DNA of 64,000 bases from Anaerolineaceae bacterium (GTDB lineage: Bacteria > Chloroflexota > Anaerolineae > Aggregatilineales > Phototrophicaceae): the NCBI GenBank assembly GCA_020634115.1, contig JACKCH010000012.1, forward strand, positions 1-64,000, read 5' to 3'. Numbering within the stretch: position 1 is the first letter of the stretch; each line of letters begins with the position of its first letter. The position numbers and the translations under genes are program-made. The notes beneath the pieces are model-generated. The model saw only the letters and a list, made by a program, of their open reading frames with translations. It made no database searches and had not been told where the DNA came from. Positions 56,854-64,000 of the stretch are shown here, one piece after another.

Positions 56854-58971
56854 CTACGTCAGGGGCGTTTGCGCCAGTAGTGGCGCGATGACCAGAGCCA
56901 CAATTGCCAGCAGCTTAATCAGAATATTCAGTGATGGCCCGGATGTGTCCTTGAACGGATCACCTACTGTATCGCCCACGACGGCTGCTTTGTGTGCATC
57001 CGAACCTTTGCCACCGTAATTGCCCGATTCGATGTACTTCTTGGCGTTATCCCACGCGCCGCCAGCGTTTGCCATCATCACACTGAGCATAAACGCGGAT
57101 AACAATGACCCCACCAGCATCCCAATTAGTGTCTCACGTCCGATAAATTGCCCGAGTGTATTATCTTGTCCTACAATCGCCAGGACAGCCAGCACAATCG
57201 GTACCGCCACCGCCAGCAATCCTGGCAGGATCATTTGCCGGATGGCGCTGTTTGTGCTGATGCCCACACAAGCCTCGTAGTCGGGTTCGGCTGCCCCCTG
57301 CATAATTCCCGGAATCTCCCGGAACTGACGGCGCACTTCTTCTACGATTTTTTGTGCGGCGTTCCCAACCGCTAACATCGTGAGGGCACTGAATAGGAAA
57401 GGCAGTAATGCCCCCATGAATAACCCAGTGATAAAGCGCGAGTCGAGTACATTCACCAGGAATGCGGTGTTGGATGCGCCGGCCCCTTGCAGGGCGGTGA
57501 TGAAGGCAGCATTCAACGCCAGCGCGGTCATCGCGGCACTGCCGATAGCGAAGCCCTTGCCGGTGGCAGCCGTTGTGTTGCCCAGACTGTCTAACGCATC
57601 GGTTCGTTTGCGTACATCGGCATCCAGTTCGGACATTTCAGCGATTCCCCCGGCGTTATCGGCTACTGGGCCATAAGCATCTGTCGCCAGGGTAATACCT
57701 AATGTTGCCAACATGCCGACGGCGGCTACTGCAACACCGTATAACCCGGCAGCCGCAGTAGCGACCAAGGTCACAACCACAACGACCATCACTGGCGCGA
57801 TGGTGCTGAACATGCCCAGCGCCAGCCCACGAATCACGACAATTCCCGCGCCACCTTGTGCACTTTCTGAAAGGTCTTTGGTGGGACGGTAGGTATCTGC
57901 CGTAAAGTATTCCGTGAAAAAGCCGATCAGCACACCACCAGCCAGACCACTGAGCGTAGCGATAATCACACCCCAACCGAGGTCAAGCGCCAGACCAAGC
58001 AGCACAATCGCTATGCCAATTCCGATACTCGCGGCGTATACCCCGCGTCGCAGGCTGCCAAGTAGCATTACTTGCGTCGCATTCTCTTTTGTACGTACTA
58101 GGAAGGTCGCCCAGATGCCAATGAGCAGCCCGGATGTCGCCACCAATAGTGGGAAAATCTGGCCGGCTATCATCTTATCCGGGGCCAGCCCACCCCCTAG
58201 CGTTGCCAGGGTCAACGCAGCGATAATCGAACTCGCATAACTCTCAAACAAATCAGAACCCATTCCGGCTACATCACCTACATTATCGCCTACGTTGTCG
58301 GCAATCGTCGCCGGATTGCGTGGATCATCTTCGGGGATACCGGCTTCTGTTTTTCCCACAAGGTCAGCACCTACGTCGGCGGCTTTGGTGTAGATACCAC
58401 CTCCCACACGGGCGAAAATCGCAATTGAGGTACCGCCGAACCCGAAACCTGCTAAGGCGGAAACGGCCTCATGGGGACTCAGCGTGTTTGTGAAGAACAG
58501 GAATAATATACTGATACCAAGCAGCGCCAGGGCGACAACACTCGTACTCATGACCGTACCACTGGCGAATGCCACGCGCAGCCCCTGGTTCAGGCTTTCC
58601 GATGCAGCCTGGGTCGTTCGCACATTTGCTCGCACTGCGATGTACATGCCGATATATCCGGCTACGCCCGAAGCCAGCGCCCCGCTAACAAACGCTAATG
58701 CCGTCCAGGGTGACATATGGGTTGCTGGGATCACGCTCAAGACCAGCAGCATGATCGTCACCCCTACAACTAGCACCGCGATAGCCCGGTACTGCCGCGA
58801 GAGAAATGCTTGTGCCCCTTTCTGAATCGCACGGCTGATATGTATCATGCGTTCATTTCCGGGATCCTGCGCCAGCACCCAGCGGCGCTGATACCAGGCG
58901 AATCCCAATCCGATGACACTGGCGGCCAGTACGATGAAATTGACATTACTGCTATTGATGATGAACTCCAC
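56854..58971 (-). CDS. hppA: membrane pyrophosphatase, K+-dependent class
   Basis: A 705-residue ion-pumping pyrophosphatase with about 16 membrane helices. The pyrophosphate site is intact: DVGADLVGKTEAGIPEDDPRNPATIADNVGDNVGDVAG and, near the end, GGAWDNAKKYIE...KGSDAHKAAVVGDTVGDPFKDTSGP (seen in parts). The K+-selectivity motif reads GNTTAATGKG: Ala in place of Lys marks the K+-dependent class, which includes Na+ pumps and some H+ pumps. The pumped ion is not decided by this motif. It converges on the mevalonate cluster and is divergent from the second hppA. Confidence 0.94.
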   Translation of the reverse strand: MEFIINSSNVNFIVLAASVIGLGFAWYQRRWVLAQDPGNERMIHISRAIQKGAQAFLSRQYRAIAVLVVGVTIMLLVLSVIPATHMSPWTALAFVSGALASGVAGYIGMYIAVRANVRTTQAASESLNQGLRVAFASGTVMSTSVVALALLGISILFLFFTNTLSPHEAVSALAGFGFGGTSIAIFARVGGGIYTKAADVGADLVGKTEAGIPEDDPRNPATIADNVGDNVGDVAGMGSDLFESYASSIIAALTLATLGGGLAPDKMIAGQIFPLLVATSGLLIGIWATFLVRTKENATQVMLLGSLRRGVYAASIGIGIAIVLLGLALDLGWGVIIATLSGLAGGVLIGFFTEYFTADTYRPTKDLSESAQGGAGIVVIRGLALGMFSTIAPVMVVVVVTLVATAAAGLYGVAVAAVGMLATLGITLATDAYGPVADNAGGIAEMSELDADVRKRTDALDSLGNTTAATGKGFAIGSAAMTALALNAAFITALQGAGASNTAFLVNVLDSRFITGLFMGALLPFLFSALTMLAVGNAAQKIVEEVRRQFREIPGIMQGAAEPDYEACVGISTNSAIRQMILPGLLAVAVPIVLAVLAIVGQDNTLGQFIGRETLIGMLVGSLLSAFMLSVMMANAGGAWDNAKKYIESGNYGGKGSDAHKAAVVGDTVGDPFKDTSGPSLNILIKLLAIVALVIAPLLAQTPLT

Positions 58972-59916
58972 TGCTGCTACTCCTCAAATTTAGTTTTTGG
59001 TTGTTCAAGATGTTAATCTGCCTCAAAAGCCAGATTCATTTGCGGTAAGCTGATTTATTGGGGCTGTGGAATAATTAAAAGGACTTACGCAGTTAGCCGA
59101 CTAAGGAGGAGATTGCGCGACTCCCAGGGAAAAATAGCCAGCATCATGAAATTTTTTAGATAGAGCTTATTGGAACGCTAGCGTAGCTAACGGCTGGAAT
59201 AGCTGTTTGCAATCAAAATTCTTGGATTTGTGACAAAAATTAAGGAAGACGCTGCAATATATGGTGAATTTTCTCACAAAAAATGGCAATTTTCAACATC
59301 AAGACAGACCTGGACGAGTCGTATTTCAACTCGTCACGCTCATCTGGTCTACCTCCTTTATGCGATATTTTGCGTTCGCGTTCAGATACGCCGTCAACAA
59401 CCTGAAATGTATCCCTTGTGGCCTTTGGGGTGGTCTGTTTGAATGTGATATGGAGGATGGTTATAATTGGCAATCATGAGAATGGCTTCCGAGGAGCGGA
59501 TTCTGGAAAGCAAATTTCTGGATTTGCTTGCAATAAATCCATCCTCGTTACATACTCAGTGTGGAAGAATTCACAGCCTGGTTTGATAACCTGCACAATT
59601 TGTACCTGAGTCTGATTGTGCAGTTCGCAACTATGGGTTCTCCATAGTCATGCTGCGATAGGCGTGACAATCGTTCGTAAATAATGGTTAATGGCACTTG
59701 ACTGTCGGTTGTATGGGCCAAATCCGTTTTATGTATAACGACCCATTTGGTGTTGTTTCCGTAAAAAAGTTTAACAGATACGATTAATCTCCGGCAGGGC
59801 GTTTCGGGTTGTTTCCTGCCGGGCATAAATAACCTATTTACCGGATACAGCACTAAGTTATGCATACTCAAACATGATCCACTTTTTATGTGTTCATTAA
59901 GGAGAGCATAGACGCC
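58972..59916. other. 945-base divergent intergenic region with several hairpins
   Basis: No gene is recognised between the two hppA genes. Inverted repeats lie near the plus-strand gene: CTGCACAAT/ATTGTGCAG (59591-59623), ACTATGG/CCATAGT (59630-59648) and CCGGCAGG/CCTGCCGG (59791-59822). At 59081 the sequence AGGACTTACGCAG resembles ends of small mobile repeats known from cyanobacterial intergenic regions, but no partner end was found. Confidence 0.45.
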
Positions 59917-62553
59917 GTGCAAGCAATGAAAGGAATCCAACCTTTTGAGCAAGTTATGATTTTAATCGTGCTGGCGACCGCCGTTGTCGCTTTAGCCTAT
60001 GCCTATTGGCTGGCTCGCCAGACCTTCGCTGCCGATAAAGGCAGCGCCGCGATGCAGCGCATCTGGGGGTTTATCCGGGATGGTGCCAACGCCTACCTGC
60101 GTACCCAACTCCGCACGATTGCCATCCTCATCGTTGTACTCACAATCGCTATGTTTTTAAGTGTCGCTCTGGTACGCCCAACAGGCGAGGCTAATGAGTT
60201 GTTTTGCCCGGTTGCCGTTGAGCAGGCCTATGCAGACGATATTGCGGCCAACACCACGCTGACCGCTGAAATAGCGCTCGACCGGCTTGAGAATTCCGGC
60301 AAGACGGCCAAGCAAATCGCTGTTGACAATGGTTATGAACTATTCTCACCCGAACGTATCGCCGGTGGGGTGGAATGCCCAGAGGCGGTAAATGGGGTGG
60401 CTATTGGGCGTGCGCTGGCCTTTGCGATGGGATCAACTTTTTCAGCACTGGTTGGCTTTATTGGCATGAATATGGCAGTACAGGGTAATGTCCGCGTTGC
60501 GGCGGCAGCCCGCAGTAGTTTCAAACGTGCCCTGACGATTGCCTATCGCTCCGGCACGATTACCGGGATGCTCACTGATGGGCTTGGCCTCTTGGGCGGT
60601 ACGCTGATCTTCATCATCTTTGGTAAAGCATCACCAGATGTGCTGCTCGGCTTTGGCTTTGGTGGGACGCTGCTCGCGCTCTTTATGCGGGTGGGTGGTG
60701 GTATCTATACCAAAGCGGCGGATGTGGGCGCTGATCTGGTAGGTAAGGTCGAAGCGGGGATGGAAGAAGATGATCCGCGTAACGCTGCGGTTATCGCCGA
60801 CCTGGTAGGCGACAATGTGGGTGACTGCGCTGGTATGGCGGCAGACATCTTTGAGTCTTACGAAGTGACCATCGTCTCCAGCCTTATCCTCGGTCTGGCA
60901 TTGACCGGCTTAACAGGGCAGTTGTTCTGGATTGTGCTACCGCTGTTGGTTCGTGGCATCGGCGTTGTCAGCTCGATTTTTGGGACGTATGCAGTTTCTC
61001 TCTGGAATGTGGATGATGCTGAAGAAGCGATGTACAAGAGTTATGAGCTTTCCAGCACGATTACTATCGTCTCCACGTTCCTGCTGGCCGTGTTCTATGC
61101 CGGTTATCAGGCTGGCCCAGGCCACGAACTATCATTCCTCTCGCTAGGATCGCTGGTTGCAGTTGGTGTAGGGTTGGCCGTGAGCTTTAATCCCTTGACG
61201 GCTTATGCCACCAGTGCGAAGAGTCCCCGTGTCCAGAACATCGCCAAAGCCACGCATTTTGGCCCGGCGTTGGTCATTCTGGAAGGTCTGTCGCTGGGGT
61301 ATCTCTCCAGTGTGTGGTCGGTGTTGGTGATTGTGGCGAGTATCGGTGCATCGGTGGTGGTTTACAGCCTAAACTTCCCCGAAAATCTGAGATTGCCGAC
61401 ATTGATTGTAGGTATCGTGCTGTCGGTTCTGGCAGTTGTCCGGGGTTATATGCGTAAGGACACGATTGGCGGCGTTTTCATTGCTCTCTGGGTGATGGTC
61501 GCCGCGTTCTTCCTCATCAGTATGCGTGTGCCGACCCTGCCGGATGGTTCACCCATCTCCACTGAGCAGTTGTTTACCTATATCCTGTTTGGGGTATCGC
61601 TGATTGGGGTCGGGATGCTGTCGCATACCGGCAATAATGTGAGCATGGATACCTTTGGCCCGATTTCCGATAATGCCAACGGGATTGGTGAATTGGCCGG
61701 TGAAGAGGACTTTTCACCTGAAGCACGCCAGATCATGGCTGACCTGGATGCTGCTGGAAACACCACGAAAGCCATCACCAAAGGGATCGCCATCGGCTCG
61801 GCGGTGATTGCGGCGGTATCGCTGTTTGGCGCGTTCTTCATTGATATTGAACGAGTCATGCCTGCCGATAGACTTGATACATTTACCCGCGACATCAACC
61901 TGGCGAACCCCACCGTTTTCCTAGGACTGCTGATTGGTGGGGCGCTGCCACTGTTGTTTGGTGGTCTGCTCATCAAAGCTGTCAATCGTGCCGCTGGGTA
62001 CATCATGGCGGAAGTTCGCCGCCAACTGCGTATCCCTGCGATCATGAGTGGCGAGCAGACACCGGAATACAGTAAAGCGGTGACGATTTCCACCCGTGCC
62101 GCGCAGACCGAACTGATTCCACTTGGCCTGATTGCCATCCTATCCCCGATTGTCGTCGGCCTGCTGCTCAAGGAACAGGCGCTTGGTGGTTTCCTGGCGG
62201 GGGTTATTCTCTCCGGTCAGTTGTTAGCCGTGTTTATGGCGAACGCTGGTGGCGCCTGGGATAATGCCAAGAAGTATGTGGAAGATGGCAACTTCGGCGG
62301 TAAAGGCACTGAGAACCACAAAGCCAGCGTCGTCGGTGATACCGTCGGTGATCCGCTGAAGGATACAGCTGGCCCGGCACTAAACCCGATGATTAAAGTG
62401 ATGAATCTCGTCGCCCTGATTATGGCGCCGATTGTGGTGCAGTCTCAGGATGAGTCCTCGACTGTTCCGGTGCTGATTATCGTTGTGGTGGGTATCGCGC
62501 TGATTGTCTGGTCAGTCCGGCGCAGTGACCGCCAGGAAGAAACCGAGATGTAA
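59917..62553 (+). CDS. hppA: membrane pyrophosphatase, K+-independent class, with an 80-residue loop insertion
   Basis: An 878-residue H+-pumping-type pyrophosphatase; usual length is about 670-770. The active site is intact (DVGADLVGKVEAGMEEDDPRN, DLVGDNVGDCAGMAAD, GGAWDNAKKYVEDG). The motif GNTTKAITKG has Lys and Thr at the positions that define K+-independent H+ pumps. After the second helix an insertion of about 80 residues (about 90-170, with ELFCPVAVE and GGVECPEA) adds a loop with two Cys that could pair. The C-terminus has an extra helix (VLIIVVVGIALIVWSV). GTG 59917 is preferred, since AAGGAG (59899-59904) precedes it; an in-frame ATG lies at 59926 and GTG 59890 would place the ribosome site inside the gene. 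Confidence 0.92.
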   Translation: MQAMKGIQPFEQVMILIVLATAVVALAYAYWLARQTFAADKGSAAMQRIWGFIRDGANAYLRTQLRTIAILIVVLTIAMFLSVALVRPTGEANELFCPVAVEQAYADDIAANTTLTAEIALDRLENSGKTAKQIAVDNGYELFSPERIAGGVECPEAVNGVAIGRALAFAMGSTFSALVGFIGMNMAVQGNVRVAAAARSSFKRALTIAYRSGTITGMLTDGLGLLGGTLIFIIFGKASPDVLLGFGFGGTLLALFMRVGGGIYTKAADVGADLVGKVEAGMEEDDPRNAAVIADLVGDNVGDCAGMAADIFESYEVTIVSSLILGLALTGLTGQLFWIVLPLLVRGIGVVSSIFGTYAVSLWNVDDAEEAMYKSYELSSTITIVSTFLLAVFYAGYQAGPGHELSFLSLGSLVAVGVGLAVSFNPLTAYATSAKSPRVQNIAKATHFGPALVILEGLSLGYLSSVWSVLVIVASIGASVVVYSLNFPENLRLPTLIVGIVLSVLAVVRGYMRKDTIGGVFIALWVMVAAFFLISMRVPTLPDGSPISTEQLFTYILFGVSLIGVGMLSHTGNNVSMDTFGPISDNANGIGELAGEEDFSPEARQIMADLDAAGNTTKAITKGIAIGSAVIAAVSLFGAFFIDIERVMPADRLDTFTRDINLANPTVFLGLLIGGALPLLFGGLLIKAVNRAAGYIMAEVRRQLRIPAIMSGEQTPEYSKAVTISTRAAQTELIPLGLIAILSPIVVGLLLKEQALGGFLAGVILSGQLLAVFMANAGGAWDNAKKYVEDGNFGGKGTENHKASVVGDTVGDPLKDTAGPALNPMIKVMNLVALIMAPIVVQSQDESSTVPVLIIVVVGIALIVWSVRRSDRQEETEM

Positions 62554-62574
62554 TAACCGTATCTACTGAAGTGA

Positions 62575-62630
62575 CGGGACTCGTAGGGGAGAGTGGGTTC
62601 GCCCCCGTTGAAAATATACGAGAACCCGAT
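62575..62630. repeat. dispersed repeat copy R4
   Basis: GGACTCGTAGGGGAGAGTGG, GTTCGCCCCC, then GTTGAAAATATACGAGAACCC. Same orientation and element order as copies at 2303, 18544 and 19657, but the hairpin arms are more diverged. It begins 21 bases after hppA. Confidence 0.65.
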
Positions 62631-62744
62631 AAATAACATCGCTGTAATCCCCATTACTTTGGTAGTGGGGATTTTGCTTTCCTCTGCCAACAAACAGGGT
62701 ACAATAGGGAAGTATTGCTAATCACAGGGAAACATAGTTTAAGT

Positions 62745-63107
62745 ATGACGAAGCCGAAACAGGCAACCGGGCAGCGCGGTGAGCATCTGGCGCGAACGTA
62801 TTTGCAGGAACGTGCGTATACGATTGTAGAAACCAACTGGCACTGTCCGGAGGGTGAGATTGACATCGTTGCGCGAAAGGAAGGAGTCTGGGTGTTTGTT
62901 GAGGTGCGAACCCGCCATGCGAATATTACTGCCCCCGCGCTAGAGAGTATAGGTGGTCGAAAGCAGCAGCGGATGGCATTGACAGCCCAACGCTACCTGG
63001 CCGAGCATCATTTGGACGTGGATTGGCGCGTGGATGTCGTGGCGGTGGCGCTGCCCGCGTCAGGAATGCCGGTCATTGAACACTACGAGGATGCACTTGG
63101 CTGGTGA
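62745..63107 (+). CDS. yraN: YraN/UPF0102 family endonuclease-like protein
   Basis: A 120-residue member of the UPF0102 family with the restriction-endonuclease-like core: GQRGEHLARTYLQERAYTIVETNW, then GEIDIVARKEGVWVFVEVRTR, giving the E...D...EVR (PD-ExK-like) residues. Function is uncertain; proposed roles concern DNA processing. ATG 62745 is chosen over the TTG at 62715. It overlaps miaA by 17 bases. Confidence 0.88.
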   Translation: MTKPKQATGQRGEHLARTYLQERAYTIVETNWHCPEGEIDIVARKEGVWVFVEVRTRHANITAPALESIGGRKQQRMALTAQRYLAEHHLDVDWRVDVVAVALPASGMPVIEHYEDALGW

Positions 63108-64000
63108 TTTCCCCCTCATAGTGATTTTAGGGCCAACGGCAGTCGGCAAAACCCGTCTTGCGCTTGATCTGGCACGGCGATTTGAGGGCGAAATTATCAA
63201 TGCAGACAGTCGGCAGGTGTACCGGTACATGGACATCGGCACGGCCAAGCCCACGCCAGAGCAGCTTACGCAGGCTGTCCACCACCTGCTCGACATCGTA
63301 GACCCGGACGATCACCTGGCGCTGGCGCAGTACCAGCGTATGGCTTATGCAGTCATCAACGACATTCACCGCCGGGGAAAGCTGCCGCTGCTGGTGGGTG
63401 GCACGGGACAATACATCACGGCGGTAACTGAAGGTTGGCGCATACCGGAAGTTCCACCGAATGAGGGACTGCGCCGGGAATTAGAAGTCTTCGCCGCTGA
63501 ACATGGATCGCTGGCGCTGCATGAACGTTTGACAAACCTCGACCCGGAAGCGGCCAGCCGCATCCACCATCACAATGTGCGGCGCGTGGTGCGGGCGTTA
63601 GAGGTTTGCCTGGAAACCGGCCAGCCCATCAGTGAGTTGCAGCGTAAGACCCCGCCACCGTATCGCCTGCTGCAATATGGCTTGACGATGGAACGGAAAC
63701 GTCTGTACGAACAGGCGGATTCACGTTTTGATGACATGATGGCAGTGGGTTTTCTGGATGAGGTGCGTGAGCTGCTCGATAGGGGATACAGCCCTTCACT
63801 GCCTTCAATGAGCGGCATTGGTTATGCTCAACTCGCCGGCCATCTTGTCAAAGGCGTTCCACTGGATGAGGCGATAACTGCCGCCAAACACCTGACTCAT
63901 GATTTCATTCGTCGTCAGTATACCTGGTTCAGGGGACACGATTCGGGTATTTTGTGGCACAATAGGGAAGAGATGGACTTATCAGACATCAGCGCGGCGG
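63091..64000 (+). CDS. miaA: tRNA dimethylallyltransferase (partial, 3' end outside window)
   Basis: The first 303 codons of MiaA, which adds a dimethylallyl group from DMAPP to A37 of tRNAs reading UNN codons. The P-loop ILGPTAVGKTR (from residue 13), the catalytic NADSRQVYRYMDIGTAKPT and LPLLVGGTGQYI are present, then the swinging HHHNVRRVVRALEV and SMSGIGYAQL. DMAPP links it to the mevalonate route in the same window. ATG 63091 overlaps the yraN end by 17 bases; the frame stays open to the edge. Confidence 0.93.
   Translation, partial: MHLAGDFPLIVILGPTAVGKTRLALDLARRFEGEIINADSRQVYRYMDIGTAKPTPEQLTQAVHHLLDIVDPDDHLALAQYQRMAYAVINDIHRRGKLPLLVGGTGQYITAVTEGWRIPEVPPNEGLRRELEVFAAEHGSLALHERLTNLDPEAASRIHHHNVRRVVRALEVCLETGQPISELQRKTPPPYRLLQYGLTMERKRLYEQADSRFDDMMAVGFLDEVRELLDRGYSPSLPSMSGIGYAQLAGHLVKGVPLDEAITAAKHLTHDFIRRQYTWFRGHDSGILWHNREEMDLSDISAA

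Noticed and set aside
1..64000. tRNA, rRNA or complete insertion sequence
   Set aside because: No cloverleaf, rRNA segment or transposase frame was recognised by eye; a tRNA could still be missed without a covariance scan.

Overview
The window (about 55-60% GC by eye) most resembles a Chloroflexota genome of the Anaerolineae type. This is inferred from gene content, not from a marker tree. The indicators are an archaeal-style mevalonate cluster (HMG-CoA reductase, Cys-nucleophile HMG-CoA synthase, thiolase, DUF35 OB-fold protein), two membrane pyrophosphatases, several ABC importers whose solute-binding proteins have signal peptides, and an RND pump without an adaptor or outer-membrane partner.

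Layout. 1-4440 (minus): two formate dehydrogenase catalytic subunits. One is cut by the window edge and carries Cys at the molybdenum-ligand position; the other reads through an in-frame UGA (selenocysteine) followed by a SECIS-like hairpin. A two-domain rhodanese lies between them. 4668-5599: a DUF3592-like membrane protein and an FlK-type thioesterase. 5609-9325: a corrinoid ABC importer behind a cobalamin riboswitch with an attenuator. 9422-16729: carA and carB, separated by about 3 kb holding an ApeA-like HEPN protein, a flavin/F420 split-barrel protein and a CBS-HEPN fusion. 16787-19543: wbpB/D/E-type genes for a 2,3-diacetamido uronic acid sugar nucleotide. 19789-22635: a sugar-catabolism operon ending in a broken metallo-beta-lactamase-fold gene. 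23102-27289: a response regulator with a degenerate cyclase domain and a giant Ser/Thr kinase-ATPase-TPR protein. 27869-31294: a peptide-type ABC importer. 31489-33504: a scar built from two neighbouring genes, a lipoprotein and purB. 33823-39464: a secreted pullulanase with six X25-like modules and a polysaccharide deacetylase. 40576-41775: a serine-palmitoyltransferase-like enzyme. 41862-46796: a giant RND transporter. 47056-51644: a complete branched-chain amino acid ABC operon (liv). 52269-56702: the mevalonate cluster. 56854-62553: two divergent hppA genes of different K+ classes. 62745-64000: yraN and the start of miaA.

The most unusual signals are four. First, the thiolase homologue of the mevalonate cluster has Asp in place of its nucleophilic Cys and Asn in place of a catalytic His, beside a split, Cys-less DUF35 module. 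Second, two mevalonate-cluster upstream regions share operator-like elements at identical spacing. Third, two HEPN proteins sit inside the car locus. Fourth, there is a Sec/Cys formate dehydrogenase pair. Several perfect palindromes lie in front of operons, and all three ABC operons have a hairpin between the binding-protein gene and the permease gene. No rRNA, tRNA, CRISPR array or transposase gene was recognised. All calls come from reading the sequence; nothing was searched against a database.
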